Source: an uncultured Phycicoccus sp. (GTDB lineage Bacteria > Actinomycetota > Actinomycetes > Actinomycetales > Dermatophilaceae). From it: a DNA stretch of 64,000 nt. Shown here piece by piece: positions 51,137 to 60,908 of the stretch. Below the pieces are notes generated by a model. The model worked only from the letters and a program-made list of their open reading frames with translations. It did no database searches and was not told the origin of the DNA. Every line of letters begins with the position of its first letter. The first letter of the stretch is position 1. A program made the translations under genes and the position numbers. Where the stretch lies: contig NZ_CANLZR010000005.1 of the NCBI RefSeq assembly GCF_947495705.1, positions 1 through 64,000 of the forward strand. Reading direction: 5' to 3'.

Positions 51137-52456
51137 TCAGGGCTCCGACGGTCGGCTCCCGTACCGCTGGTCGTAGGCGCGGCGGACGCGGTCGCGGTCC
51201 GCCTCCGGCACGTCCGCTTCTTCGTTCATCGCCCGGACCAGGTCAGCCTGCCTCCGGAGAGCGTCGACGGCGTCGCGCCGGTCCAGGCCGTGGAGCGACT
51301 GCTCGACCTGGTCCAGCACCGCGAGCAGATAGATGAGCACCGTCGGCTGCTCCGCGGAGGCGATCCGCACCTCGTCGAAGGCGAGGTCCACGAGCCGGGC
51401 GTGGGTGGTGGCGTGCGGAACCAGCAGGACCTGACCCTCCCGGCCGCGCAGCGTCCGGGCGGGTGGCCGGCGGCGGAGCAGGTCAGCCAGGACGCTGCCG
51501 AGGTGCGAGACCGCGTCGTGCGCCGTCGTCGGGTCGTTGATGCCGGGCGACATGGCCTTGAGCGCCACATCGGCGAGCTGCCGCACCCCGTACGCGACAT
51601 CCTGCTGCAGCGTGCGGGTCTCACCCACGATCACCGCGGCTCTGACCGCGCGCTCGACCGCGGCGGCGTCCTCGGGGGGCGGGAAGACATGACAGATCGG
51701 CGTCTCCTGCACGGCGTACTGCCCGGCGAAGGTGTCCAAGCGCGTCCGCGACCCGGACGGCAGGCCGGCCAGGAGTGCGTCGTAGTCGACGTTCTGCACC
51801 CACCCGTGGGCGGAGAAGCGGACCGCGGCGGCGCCCTGGGGCAGGTTCGCCGTCGCCTCGCCTGCCGCCTCCTCGGGGGCCTCCGGCTCCGGTTCCGGCC
51901 AGGCGTCGTCGGCCTGGCTCAGCACCTCGTCGGTGACGCGGCGCAGGATCTGCGAGACGTCCATGGAGTGCGCCGCGTGGTTGATGAAGGCGACGATCGA
52001 GAGGATCGAGGCGATGCCGAGCACGACGGTGAGCAGGATCGAGACGCTGGGGACGATGGCCTCGCCGCTGCCCTCCAACGGGCTGCGCACCGCGCGCAGG
52101 ACGACGAGGCAGTAGGTGAAGGTGCCGATGACCAGCCCCATCACGCGCTTGTTGAACGGGTCCCGGAACATGCCGTGCACGACGCGGGGCGAGTACTGGC
52201 TCGACGCGAGCGAGATGAGCAGCAGACTGACCGAGAACGCGATCCCGGCGAACGTCAGCGTGGCACCGGCCACCGTCGTGAGAACCGTGCGGGCACTGTC
52301 GACCGTGGCGGTCAGGCGAGGGTGGATGCCGGTGACCTGGGAGTCGACCAGGAGCATCGCCTCCCCGAGGACGATGCCGCCCACGACGAACATCATCGGA
52401 ACGAAGAAGAGACTGCTCCGCAACCGGTCACTGACGGCGGTCAGTCGGGAGAGCAT
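51137..52456 (-). CDS. DUF2254 membrane protein
   Basis: The 439-residue protein has four N-terminal membrane helices (FFVPMMFVVGGIVLGEAML, VLTTVAGATLTFAGIAFSVSLLLI, VMGLVIGTFTYCLVVL, VSILLTVVLGIASILSIVAF) and a long cytoplasmic part. That part contains the family block SPGINDPTTAHDAVSHLGSVL and CHVFPPPED. The function is unknown; transport of ions or predicted signalling have been suggested for the family. GGAGGAG precedes the ATG. It converges with zur with 25 nt between. Confidence 0.87.
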   Translation of the reverse strand: MLSRLTAVSDRLRSSLFFVPMMFVVGGIVLGEAMLLVDSQVTGIHPRLTATVDSARTVLTTVAGATLTFAGIAFSVSLLLISLASSQYSPRVVHGMFRDPFNKRVMGLVIGTFTYCLVVLRAVRSPLEGSGEAIVPSVSILLTVVLGIASILSIVAFINHAAHSMDVSQILRRVTDEVLSQADDAWPEPEPEAPEEAAGEATANLPQGAAAVRFSAHGWVQNVDYDALLAGLPSGSRTRLDTFAGQYAVQETPICHVFPPPEDAAAVERAVRAAVIVGETRTLQQDVAYGVRQLADVALKAMSPGINDPTTAHDAVSHLGSVLADLLRRRPPARTLRGREGQVLLVPHATTHARLVDLAFDEVRIASAEQPTVLIYLLAVLDQVEQSLHGLDRRDAVDALRRQADLVRAMNEEADVPEADRDRVRRAYDQRYGSRPSEP

Positions 52457-52585
52457 CAGGCTCCTCCTGCCCCTGTCGTGCCGAGGTCCGGTCGATCCGC
52501 GAGCTCAGGGCCGCCATCCTGCCACGCCCTCGGCAACGATCGGCGCGGGTCGGCTGTCGGCGCCGCCCGCGGGCAGACTGCCAGG

Positions 52586-53257
52586 ATGCAGACGTTCCTC
52601 CCCTACGCCGACTTCGAGCGGTCGGCGCGCGCGCTCGACCGCAAGCGCCTGGGCAAGCAGCGGGTGGAGACGATCCAGGTGATCCGGGCGCTGACCTGGC
52701 CGGGCTACGGATGGGCGAACCACCCCGCGGCCCTCATGTGGCGCGGCTTCGAGGAGGCGCTCGGGCGCTACGGGGTCACGTGCTGCGAGGTCTGGACAGA
52801 GCTGGGCTTCGGAGACACCTGCGCCCTGACGATGACGACCGACCTGCGGGCGGCCGGGGTCGACCGGCTGCGCACCCAGTCCGAGCTGGCCGCCGCGAAC
52901 GCACTACCCGACTGGCTCGGCGACGACGCGCTGCATCGGAGCCATCGGTCGGCGCTGGTGCGCAAGGACCCCGAGCACTATCGACCGTTGTTCCCCGACG
53001 TCGCGGACGACCTGCCCTACGTGTGGCCCGTGCGGTCACCGGCCGTGCTGGCGGCCGAACGGCGCAAGGCCGAGGCCGCCGCTCGCCGCCAGCAGCGAGC
53101 CGAGGAGCGTGCGCGGCTGGAGGCGCAGCGGGAGCACCGCCGACGCAGCCGCGCAGCCACGAAGGCGTGGCAGACGCGCCGACGCAACGCCGCCCAGGAG
53201 AGCGCCGGCACCGAGCCGGGGCAGAAGGACTCCTCGCGGAGGGCCGAACGGCCCTGA
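52586..53257 (+). CDS. MSMEG_6728-type (pyrimidine dimer glycosylase-like) protein
   Basis: The 223-residue protein begins MQTFLPYADFERSARALDRKRLGKQRVE, typical of the MSMEG_6728 family and related to the T4 endonuclease V-like group. WPGYGWANHPAALMWRGFEEAL and HRSHRSALVRKDPEHYRPLFP follow. A long Arg/Ala/Glu-rich helical tail (RRQQRAEERARLEAQREHRRR) could bind nucleic acid. CAGACT lies 6 nt before the ATG, a near match to the leaderless pattern. DNA repair activity is inferred from the family and not shown. Confidence 0.77.
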   Translation: MQTFLPYADFERSARALDRKRLGKQRVETIQVIRALTWPGYGWANHPAALMWRGFEEALGRYGVTCCEVWTELGFGDTCALTMTTDLRAAGVDRLRTQSELAAANALPDWLGDDALHRSHRSALVRKDPEHYRPLFPDVADDLPYVWPVRSPAVLAAERRKAEAAARRQQRAEERARLEAQREHRRRSRAATKAWQTRRRNAAQESAGTEPGQKDSSRRAERP

Positions 53258-53362
53258 ACGGCGCCCGCCTGCCCGGGCCAGTCTTGAATCACACACGGGC
53301 AGACGGTTGGCACTCGAGCAGCCGGTCCCCGGAACCGTCGTGAAGGGCAGGGTCTGATCGTC

Positions 53363-54298
53363 ATGCACCCAGCGACCGAGACGCAGGTGAGACGCGAGAC
53401 ACGGGTGACACCGAGCTCGCGGACACGTCGCAGCAGCCGCGAGTGGTTCTTGGCCGGGGTTCTGTTCACCCTCGCCACCGGCGTCGCCACGATGGCGCTG
53501 CTCGGCCCACTGGCCCTGGGGTGGGTCGACTACCACGTCGTCGATGACGTCGAGAACCAGGTGGTCGGCGGGGATCTCGCCGCCGTGGCCCTGGTCGCGC
53601 CGACCTGCGCCCTCGCCGGGGCGCTCGTCCTCCGCGGCCACCGTGCCGGCCCGGTGCTGGCGCTGGCACCGACGGCGTTCGTGATGTACCTCTACACCCA
53701 GCTCGCCATCGGCGGTGAGTTCGCGGCCGTGTCCGGCAACAGCGAGCGCGCCTTCCCGCTGATGCTCGCCCTGTTCTGGCTCGCCGGCGCCGGGTTCGTC
53801 CTCGCGTGGCGAGCAGTGGATGCGGCAGCGCTGCCGGAGCCCCGCGACGCGCTGCGTCGGTCGATCGGCGGCGCGCTCCTCCTGGTCGCGGTGTTCCTCA
53901 CCGTCGGACTCCACCTCCGCGGCGTGGTCGACGTCCTCGACGGCGCCCCGAACGGCGTGGAGTACACCCAGGGACCGACCGTGTTCTGGGTCGTGAAGTG
54001 GATGGACCTCGGCCTCGTCGTCCCGCTGACGCTGGTCACCGCAGTAGGGGTCCTTCGGCGTGCCGCGTGGTCACGGCTGCTCGTCTACGCCGTCGTCGGC
54101 TGGGCGGCGCTGCTGGGGACCGCGGTGGCGGCCATGGCACTGGTGATGGTGACCAACGACGATCCCGCCGCGAGTCCACTGCTGGCCGGCGGGTTCGTCG
54201 GCTTCGCCGTGGTGTTCCTGGCTCTGGCCGGCTGGCTGTTCCGCCTGCTCCGCGATCAGACGTGGCCGGCAGGTGCCGGCGGCCACCCTCCGAGGTGA
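53363..54298 (+). CDS. Multi-pass membrane protein of unknown function
   Basis: The 311-residue protein has about eight hydrophobic segments; the first is EWFLAGVLFTLATGVATMALLGPLALGW. A basic N-terminus (RTRRSSR) probably faces the cytoplasm. Short external loops include DYHVVDDVENQVVGGD and DGAPNGVEYTQGPTVFWVVKWMD. I do not recognise a family or catalytic residues. It heads a same-strand set reaching the tRNA gene. A weak GGGCAGGG site lies before the ATG. Confidence 0.72.
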   Translation: MHPATETQVRRETRVTPSSRTRRSSREWFLAGVLFTLATGVATMALLGPLALGWVDYHVVDDVENQVVGGDLAAVALVAPTCALAGALVLRGHRAGPVLALAPTAFVMYLYTQLAIGGEFAAVSGNSERAFPLMLALFWLAGAGFVLAWRAVDAAALPEPRDALRRSIGGALLLVAVFLTVGLHLRGVVDVLDGAPNGVEYTQGPTVFWVVKWMDLGLVVPLTLVTAVGVLRRAAWSRLLVYAVVGWAALLGTAVAAMALVMVTNDDPAASPLLAGGFVGFAVVFLALAGWLFRLLRDQTWPAGAGGHPPR

Positions 54299-54374
54299 CC
54301 TTCGACCCTTACCCCCCTCGCGCCGTGCGTGGAGGCTGGAGGTGCACCACCTGTGGCGACGTCGAGGAGCCCAC

Positions 54375-55886
54375 ATGCACGTCCGGGCGGACCACCCAAC
54401 AGCTGCTCTCTCCAGGACGGGAGGTCGCTGGCTGGTTGCGGTGTTACCCGCGACCGCAGCCGGGATCCTGGCGGGCTGGCTGATCCCACGCGGCCCGGTC
54501 ACGACCGTGGAGGCGGTGGGCGCCGTGATCGCGGCGATCCTGGTAGGAGCCGCCACAGGGTGGTGGACCAGGTCCCCCTGGGCGATGGTGCTCGCGCCGG
54601 TGACGTTCATGCTCGTCTTCGAGCTGGCCCGGATGCGGGTGGATGGCCCGACCGTCGACGGCATCCGGCTCGACGGTCTCTACGGGGTGATGGCGCTGGT
54701 CGCCGGCCGGGGGGTCGACGCCGTGCTCATCCTGCTGCCGATGATGGTGGGCGCGAGCCACGGAGCCGCCCTGGCCCGCCGCCGTCGTGGGCCCGGTCAG
54801 GTCGAGCCGCGCCCACACCTCGTCAGGCGCACCGGACTGGGGATCGCCACCGTGGCCGTGCTGGCGCTGCTGGCCGGTCTGCTGCGTCCCGCCTCGACCA
54901 CCCCCGTCGTGGATGCCGACGGCGATCCGATCCCCGGGAGCATCGCCGAGCTCGTCGATGTGCCGATCGGCGGGCACGACCAGTCGATCATGCTCCGCGG
55001 GGTCTCGGCCGACATGCCGGTGCTCTTGTACCTCGAGGGTGGACCGGGCGGGACCGGCATCGGCCGGATCCGGAACTCCGGGGAGAACCTGGAGCAGTCG
55101 TTCGTCGTGGCCACCTGGGACCAGCGCGGCACCGGGAAGTCGTACGACGCCCTGGAGCCGGCCGTCACGTTGACCCTGGACCAGATGGTGCAGGACACCA
55201 TCGCGGTCACGGCCTACCTGCGTGAGCGCTTCGACGAGGACAAGATCTACCTGGTCGGCAGCTCCTGGGGCACCGTCATCGGCACCCTCGCGGTGCAGCG
55301 CTCCCCCGAGCTCTTCCACGCCTACGTCGGCACCGGCCAGATGGTCGATCCGTTCGCCACCGACAGGCTGATGTATGCCGAGTCCATCGCCGACGCCGAC
55401 GCACGAGGCGACACCGGCACCGCCGACACGCTCAGGGCGATGGGGCCACCGCCCTACGACGACACCCTGGACTACCCGGTCGCGATCGCGTCGAACCCGA
55501 GGTGGATGAACTTCGACCACGGAGCCGACTACCACGCCGACTCGGAGTACCCGATGAGCCTGTTCGTCTCCGAGTACGCCCTCATCGAGCAGCTGCGCGG
55601 GATGGCCGCGATCGCCGAGACGTACGCCGTGCTCTACCCGCAGCTGTCCGAGATCGACTTCCGCAGCCAGGTGACACGACTCGACGTCCCGGTCTACCTC
55701 GTCCAAGGACGCCACGAGGCTGCCGGCCGCGGGACCTTGGCCGACGAGTGGTTCGAGCTCCTGTCCGCCCCGCGCAAGGAGTACGTCTCCTTCGACCGTT
55801 CCGGCCACACCCCGCCCTACGACGAGCCGGGCCGGTTCGCCGACCTGATGTCCGGCGTGCGTGCCGCGACCGAGGGCGAACCGTGA
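54375..55886 (+). CDS. Membrane-anchored alpha/beta hydrolase (S33 proline iminopeptidase-like)
   Basis: The 503-residue protein fuses an N-terminal membrane region (about four helices in residues 15-165) to an external or cytoplasmic alpha/beta hydrolase domain. The latter shows YLEGGPGGTG (the S33 HGGPG motif with E for H), DQRGTGKS, the nucleophile in VGSSWGTVIG, DVPVYLVQGRH for the acid and FDRSGHTPPYDEPGRF for the histidine. GAGGAG lies five bases before ATG 54375. Substrates could be N-terminal proline peptides or small esters; the membrane fusion is unusual for the family. Confidence 0.82.
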   Translation: MHVRADHPTAALSRTGGRWLVAVLPATAAGILAGWLIPRGPVTTVEAVGAVIAAILVGAATGWWTRSPWAMVLAPVTFMLVFELARMRVDGPTVDGIRLDGLYGVMALVAGRGVDAVLILLPMMVGASHGAALARRRRGPGQVEPRPHLVRRTGLGIATVAVLALLAGLLRPASTTPVVDADGDPIPGSIAELVDVPIGGHDQSIMLRGVSADMPVLLYLEGGPGGTGIGRIRNSGENLEQSFVVATWDQRGTGKSYDALEPAVTLTLDQMVQDTIAVTAYLRERFDEDKIYLVGSSWGTVIGTLAVQRSPELFHAYVGTGQMVDPFATDRLMYAESIADADARGDTGTADTLRAMGPPPYDDTLDYPVAIASNPRWMNFDHGADYHADSEYPMSLFVSEYALIEQLRGMAAIAETYAVLYPQLSEIDFRSQVTRLDVPVYLVQGRHEAAGRGTLADEWFELLSAPRKEYVSFDRSGHTPPYDEPGRFADLMSGVRAATEGEP

Positions 55887-55992
55887 TGAGCCTCGTGCGT
55901 GAGCTGACGGCCAGGACTCCCCCACCTCACCGGGCCGCCAGGACGGTTGCACCTCTCGAGCTTCATCGACAACACCCAGGAAGGTGATCATC

Positions 55993-57444
55993 ATGCGACC
56001 GGCACGCATCGCTGCGCTCATCGTGGGGTGCCTCCTCGCACCTCTCGCGTTCGCGCTCTTCCTCGGGGGAGGTGCTCTCGGCCTGGGATATCTCACCCAG
56101 CGCGACGCCGACGGCTATGTCACCACTGACACCAGGCCCCTTGGCACCGGCACTGCCGCCGTCACCGCGGAGAACGTCACGCTGATCTCAGACGGCGACG
56201 CCCCTCGCTGGCTGCTGCGCGTGCTCGACAGCGATCTGCGGGTGACGGTCACAGGACCGGAGTCAGCAGCCGTGTTCGTCGGCTTGGCGTCCACCGCGGA
56301 CGTCGCCGCCTATCTCGACGGCGTCGCCCACGACCGCGTCGTCGAGCTCGGCCCCGACGCGACCCCGGTCTACGAACGGGTCGCGGGTGACGCCACGGCC
56401 GCGCCTCCCCTCGAGCAGTCCTTCTGGGTGGCGCAGGCGAGCGGGCCAGGAGAACAGCAGCTCGAGTGGCAGCCTCGGGCCGGCAGCTGGGCGCTGGTCG
56501 TCATGAACCCGGACGGCCGCACACCGGTGAGCGCCGATGCCAGCGTGGCGGTCGCATCTGGCGCCATCGCTCCCTTGCTCACCAGCATGGTGGTCGCCGG
56601 CATCCTGCTGACGATCTCCGCGGTCTGGCTGGTCCTCTGGGGAGCCACCGGTGCCGGCTCCCTTCCGCCCGCAGATGCCTCCGCGTCGGCATCTGCCACG
56701 GGGCAGGCCACGGCACCGGCCACCGCCGGCCGCTACCCCCTGACCCTCAACGCGCGTCTCGACCCCGACCTCTCCCGGTGGCTCTGGCTGGTCAAGTGGT
56801 TCCTCGCGATCCCCCACTTCGTCCTGCTGGCGTTCCTCTGGATGGCGTTCCTGCTGCTGACCGCCGTCGCCGGGGTCGCCATCCTCTTCACCGGACGCTA
56901 TCCGCGGGGGATCTTCACCTTCAACGTCGGAGTGTTGCGGTGGTCCTGGCGCGTCGCGCACTACGCCACGACCGGAGGGATCGGCACCGACCGCTATCCG
57001 CCCTTCACCCTCGAGCCGATGCCGAACGACCCGGCCACCCTCGACGTCGTCTACCCCGAACGGCTCTCCAGGAGCCTGGTGCTGGTCAAGTGGTGGCTGC
57101 TGGCGATCCCGCACTACCTGATCGTGGCACTGCTGGTGGGCTCGGTGCGGTGGACCCGGCTCGGAGACAACCCGCTCAATGTCGACGCCACCGGCGGCGC
57201 AGGGATCCTCGGTCTGCTGGTCCTGGTCGCCGGCGTCGTGCTGCTCGTCACGGCGCGGTACCCGCACGCGCTGTTCGACCTGATCGTCGGGCTGAACCGC
57301 TGGGTCTACCGGGTGATCGCCTACGCCGCCCTCATGACCGACGAGTACCCACCCTTCCGGCTCGATCAAGGCGGGACCGAGCCGCCACCGAGCCTGTCTC
57401 CTTCCCCGACCCAGGGCGCGTCGTTGGTCGAGCGAGCGAGGTGA
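55993..57444 (+). CDS. DUF4389 membrane protein
   Basis: The 483-residue protein starts with a membrane helix and an external part of about 170 residues. Then come two DUF4389 repeats, each with the YPLTLNARLDPDLSRWLWLVKWFLAIPHFVLL / YPERLSRSLVLVKWWLLAIPHYLIV pattern and a following RYPRGIFTFNVGVLRW / RYPHALFDLIVGLNRW block. The family is membrane-bound and of unknown function. AGGAAGG lies 8 nt before ATG 55993; GTG 55984 is less likely. Confidence 0.82.
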   Translation: MRPARIAALIVGCLLAPLAFALFLGGGALGLGYLTQRDADGYVTTDTRPLGTGTAAVTAENVTLISDGDAPRWLLRVLDSDLRVTVTGPESAAVFVGLASTADVAAYLDGVAHDRVVELGPDATPVYERVAGDATAAPPLEQSFWVAQASGPGEQQLEWQPRAGSWALVVMNPDGRTPVSADASVAVASGAIAPLLTSMVVAGILLTISAVWLVLWGATGAGSLPPADASASASATGQATAPATAGRYPLTLNARLDPDLSRWLWLVKWFLAIPHFVLLAFLWMAFLLLTAVAGVAILFTGRYPRGIFTFNVGVLRWSWRVAHYATTGGIGTDRYPPFTLEPMPNDPATLDVVYPERLSRSLVLVKWWLLAIPHYLIVALLVGSVRWTRLGDNPLNVDATGGAGILGLLVLVAGVVLLVTARYPHALFDLIVGLNRWVYRVIAYAALMTDEYPPFRLDQGGTEPPPSLSPSPTQGASLVERAR

Positions 57445-57448
57445 GGCG

Positions 57449-58051
57449 GTGAACACAGGCAGCGCCGTCCACCTCTTCTGGATCCCACTCGGCGCCGGAG
57501 GGCACGTGGTCCGCTGGAACGGCCGGATCTACGAAGCCATCGCGGCCAGGGCGGCCCACCGGCCCCCGCGCGACATCTACCATGCAGCGCTCACCGTCGG
57601 CCTCGACGGCATCACCACGAGCATCGAGATGGGCCCGGTCTGGAACGTCCCGGACGCGGACCGTGGGGTCGTCGGCACAGGACCGGTCGGCTCACCGCTG
57701 CTCGGTCGCGTCCGGATGTTCCGGTACGAGATCCGCTGCTGGCCGGGCGGACGCATCCCGGACCTCGACGACGCCGTCGAGTCGTCGCAGGTGAGCGCGG
57801 ACCCAGCGCGTGCCACCCGAGTGCTGGAACTCACCCGCGAGGTCCCCCTGGCCACGTGGGGTCGGGACGAACACCGAGCGGGCGAGATGTGGAACTCCAA
57901 CTCCATGATCTCGTGGCTCCTCTCGCGCAGCGGACACGACCTCTCCCGGGTGCACCCACCGGCCCGCGGACGAGCCCCGGGCTGGGACGCCGGCCTGGTC
58001 GTCGCCGCCAGAGCCACATCAGCCGGTCAACGGGAAAGGGAGACGTCATGA
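57449..58051 (+). CDS. Unknown protein with H45 and N151-S152 motifs
   Basis: The 200-residue protein is not recognised. It begins with a hydrophobic VHLFWIPLGAGGHVVRWNG and has an RDIYHAALTV segment (H45) and EMWNSNSMISWLL (N151, S152) late in the chain. This spacing resembles NlpC/P60- or LRAT/PPPDE-type cysteine hydrolases, in which a His is followed by an Asn-Cys pair, but with Ser in place of Cys. GTG 57449 follows DUF4389 by 4 nt. It overlaps the GerW gene by 4 nt. Function unknown. Confidence 0.62.
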   Translation: MNTGSAVHLFWIPLGAGGHVVRWNGRIYEAIAARAAHRPPRDIYHAALTVGLDGITTSIEMGPVWNVPDADRGVVGTGPVGSPLLGRVRMFRYEIRCWPGGRIPDLDDAVESSQVSADPARATRVLELTREVPLATWGRDEHRAGEMWNSNSMISWLLSRSGHDLSRVHPPARGRAPGWDAGLVVAARATSAGQRERETS

Positions 58052-58410
58052 AGGTGACCGAAGCACTGAGCACGACGAGGGACACCCTCACCGTCAAGCG
58101 GGTGTTCGCCGAGCCCTACGAGCGGGACGGCATCACCCTCATCGCAGCCGCAGCCGTGCTCGGTGGTGCTGGCGGGGGCCATGGCACGGACCCGAAGGGT
58201 CAGGAGGGCGAGGGCGGCGGCTATGCCGTCCACGCTCGACCCGTCGGCGCCTACATCCTCGAGAACGGGCGGGTCGCCTGGAGGCCGGCACTCGATCTGA
58301 ACAGGCTTCTGACGCTCCTCGGCGTGGTGGCCCTCGCGTTCGTCCTGCGTCGGCCACGCTCAGGAGGCAGCGTGCGCCGAGCCTCTGCCGACGCGAGCTC
58401 GGATTCGTAG
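58048..58410 (+). CDS. GerW-family (YtfJ-like) protein
   Basis: The 120-residue protein shows the GerW/YtfJ pattern: MKVTEALSTTRDTLTVKRVFAEPYERDGITLIAAAAVLGGAGGGHG, a Gly-rich loop GEGGGYAVHARPVGAYIL and a C-terminal hydrophobic segment LLTLLGVVALAFVL. Bacillus GerW is a spore germination protein; homologues occur in non-spore-forming actinobacteria with unknown role. AAAGGGAG precedes the ATG. Confidence 0.8.
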   Translation: MKVTEALSTTRDTLTVKRVFAEPYERDGITLIAAAAVLGGAGGGHGTDPKGQEGEGGGYAVHARPVGAYILENGRVAWRPALDLNRLLTLLGVVALAFVLRRPRSGGSVRRASADASSDS

Positions 58411-58461
58411 GCCTCGAAGTCGTTCACGCCCAGTCCCGACCATGCTGAGGATCCCCGTCAA

Positions 58462-58513
58462 GACCGGAACTGCCTCTGACCCGCGTTTCTGCAGGTCAGA
58501 GGCAGTTCTTCGG

Positions 58514-58515
<2 letters not shown>
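58462..58515. terminator. Long hairpin between the GerW gene and tRNA-Pro
   Basis: GAACTGCCTCTGACC (58467-58481) pairs perfectly with 58494-58508 around a 12-nt loop. A further GACCG/CGGTC pair (58462-58466, 58511-58515) extends the stem past a 2-nt bulge to the tRNA end. It separates convergent transcripts and probably ends both. Confidence 0.75.
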
Positions 58516-58587
<72 letters not shown>

Positions 58588-58672
58588 TGGCTCGCTCCCG
58601 GAGGAGCGGTGGAAACCATATCCCACGCCCTCGGGCCGGACCCAATCGCCCGGACCCCGACGGCGGCTGGCC

Positions 58673-60142
58673 TCAGCGGCGGGCGCTGCGCTTCTCCCGG
58701 ACCCGCACCGAGATCTCGATCGGGGTGCCCTCGAAGCCGAACTCCTCACGCAGCCGGCGCTCGATGAAGCGCCGGTACCCGGCCTCGATGAACCCCGACG
58801 CGAAGAGGACGAACCGGGGCGGTCGGGTGCCCGCCTGGGTGGCGAAGAGGATGCGGGGCTGCTTGCCGCCGCGCACCGGGTGCGGGTGGCCCGCGACGAC
58901 CTCGCCGAGGAACGCGTTGAGCCGGCCGGTGGAGATCCGGCTCTCCCAGGACTCCAGCGCCCGGTCGATCGCCGGCACGAGCCGCTCGAGGTGGCGCCCG
59001 GTGCGGGCCGACACGTTGACCCGCGGGGCCCACGGCACCTGGACCAGGTCGCGCTCGATCTCGCGCTCGAGGAAGTGCCGCCGCTCCTCGTCGGTGAGGT
59101 CCCACTTGTTGTAGGCGATGACGAGGGCGCGCCCGGCGTCGATGACCTGCTGGATGACCCGGACGTCCTGCTCGGCGATCCGGTCGCTCGCGTCGACGAG
59201 GACGACCGCGACCTCGGCCTTCTCGAGGGCCGTCTGGGTGCGCAGCGAGGCGTAGAAGTCGGCGCCACGGGTCTGGTGGACCCGGCGGCGGATGCCCGCG
59301 GTGTCGACGAAGCGCCACGTGCGCCCGCCGAGCTCGACGACCTCGTCGACGGGGTCGCGGGTGGTGCCCGCGACGTCGTCGACGACGACCCGGTCGGTGC
59401 CCGTGAGCTTGTTGAGCATCGAGGACTTGCCGACGTTCGGCCGGCCCAGCAGGGCGACCCGTCGCGGCCCGCCCGGCTGGTACTCCGAGACCTGCGAGAC
59501 CTCCGGCAGCACCTCGAGCAGCGCGTCGAGGACGTCGCCGCTGCCGCGCCCGTGCAGGGCGGACACGGGCCACGGCTGACCGAGGCCGAGGTTCCACAGC
59601 GCCGCCGCGTCGGCCTCGGTGCGCTGGTCGTCGACCTTGTTCGCCACGAGGATGACGGGCTTGCCCGACCTCCGCAGCATCTTGACGACGGCCTCGTCGT
59701 CGTCGGTCGCGCCGACGGTGGCGTCGACGACGAACATGACGGCGTCGGCGAGCTCGACGGCGATCTCGGCCTGCTCGGCCACCCGCAGGTGGATGCCGGT
59801 GGCGTCGACCTCCCAGCCGCCGGTGTCGACGACGGTGAAGCGGTGACCCGTCCACTCGGCGTCGTAGGCGACCCGGTCACGGGTGACCCCCGGCACGTCC
59901 TCGACGACGGCCTCGCGGCGGCCGAGGACCCGGTTGACGAAGGTGGACTTGCCGACGTTGGGGCGCCCGACGATGGCGACGACCGGGACCGGGCCGCGCG
60001 GCTGTCCGTCGTCGTCGAGCAGGCCCTCGGAGTCGAGCAGCGAACGGTCCTCGTCGCTGAGCTCGAAGTCGTCGAGACCGGCCCGCAGGGCTCGCTCGAC
60101 CGCGGCGGGGTCCTGGGTCTGGGTCGGGTCGTCGGTGCTCAC
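58673..60142 (-). CDS. der: Ribosome-associated GTPase Der (EngA)
   Basis: The 489-residue protein has tandem GTPase domains: [31 protein letters not shown] for the first, and [33 protein letters not shown] for the second. A C-terminal KH-like domain follows. It acts in 50S ribosome assembly. A 65-residue acidic N-terminal extension ([14 protein letters not shown]) is typical of actinobacterial Der. GTG 60142 is chosen for GGGAGGAT upstream. Confidence 0.96.
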   Translation of the reverse strand: MSTDDPTQTQDPAAVERALRAGLDDFELSDEDRSLLDSEGLLDDDGQPRGPVPVVAIVGRPNVGKSTFVNRVLGRREAVVEDVPGVTRDRVAYDAEWTGHRFTVVDTGGWEVDATGIHLRVAEQAEIAVELADAVMFVVDATVGATDDDEAVVKMLRRSGKPVILVANKVDDQRTEADAAALWNLGLGQPWPVSALHGRGSGDVLDALLEVLPEVSQVSEYQPGGPRRVALLGRPNVGKSSMLNKLTGTDRVVVDDVAGTTRDPVDEVVELGGRTWRFVDTAGIRRRVHQTRGADFYASLRTQTALEKAEVAVVLVDASDRIAEQDVRVIQQVIDAGRALVIAYNKWDLTDEERRHFLEREIERDLVQVPWAPRVNVSARTGRHLERLVPAIDRALESWESRISTGRLNAFLGEVVAGHPHPVRGGKQPRILFATQAGTRPPRFVLFASGFIEAGYRRFIERRLREEFGFEGTPIEISVRVREKRSARR

Positions 60143-60183
60143 CGGGCCATCCTCCCGCACCGGGGCCCACTCCCCCGAATCGC

Positions 60184-60885
60184 TCAGTGGGCGGCGTCGT
60201 CCGCGGTGGCGCCCGCGACGACGTCGAGCACCGCCTCGATGCTGCCCTCCAGGGACAGGTCGGAGGTGTCGACGACGACGACGCCCTCGGCCGCGTCGGT
60301 GAAGTCCGAGACCGTGGAGTCGTCGCGGTCGCGCCGGAGCACCTGGTCACGGGTCGCCTCGACGGCTGCGGCGTCGGCGGTGCCGTGCAGCTCGGTGGAG
60401 CGGCGCCGCAGCCGCGCCTCCTCGGAGGCCGTCAGCAGGATGCGCACCCGGGCGTCCGGGGCGACCACCGTCGTGATGTCGCGCCCTTCGGCCACGACTC
60501 CCCCGGTCTCGGCCGCGATCCGCGTCACCTCCTCGCGCTGCAGCTGCTGCAGGATGCCGCGGACCTCCTGGTTCGTCGCGACCGTGGACACCGCCGTGCT
60601 GACCTCGGAGGTGCGGATCGCCGCGGTCACGTCGGTCCCGCCCACGACGACCACCGGATGCGCCGGGTCGGTGCCGAGCTCGAGCGGCATGGTGCGAGCG
60701 GCGGCGGCGACCTCGGCCCGGTCCTCGAGGTCGACGCCCTGGTCGACGCACCACCAGGTGAGCGCCCGGTACATCGCACCGGTGTCGAGGTACCCGATGC
60801 CGAGACGCTGCGCGGCGGCGCGCGCGACGCTGCTCTTCCCGGATCCGGAGGGGCCGTCGATGGCGATCGTGAGGGCGGCGGTCAT
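60184..60885 (-). CDS. cmk: Cytidylate kinase
   Basis: The 233-residue kinase phosphorylates CMP/dCMP. P-loop is [15 protein letters not shown]; then [38 protein letters not shown] and [10 protein letters not shown] for nucleotide binding. TAGGCT lies 8 nt before ATG 60885. The der start is 41 nt after its stop. Confidence 0.95.
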   Translation of the reverse strand: MTAALTIAIDGPSGSGKSSVARAAAQRLGIGYLDTGAMYRALTWWCVDQGVDLEDRAEVAAAARTMPLELGTDPAHPVVVVGGTDVTAAIRTSEVSTAVSTVATNQEVRGILQQLQREEVTRIAAETGGVVAEGRDITTVVAPDARVRILLTASEEARLRRRSTELHGTADAAAVEATRDQVLRRDRDDSTVSDFTDAAEGVVVVDTSDLSLEGSIEAVLDVVAGATADDAAH

Positions 60886-60908
60886 GGCCGAGAAGCCTAG
60901 TGGCGGTC

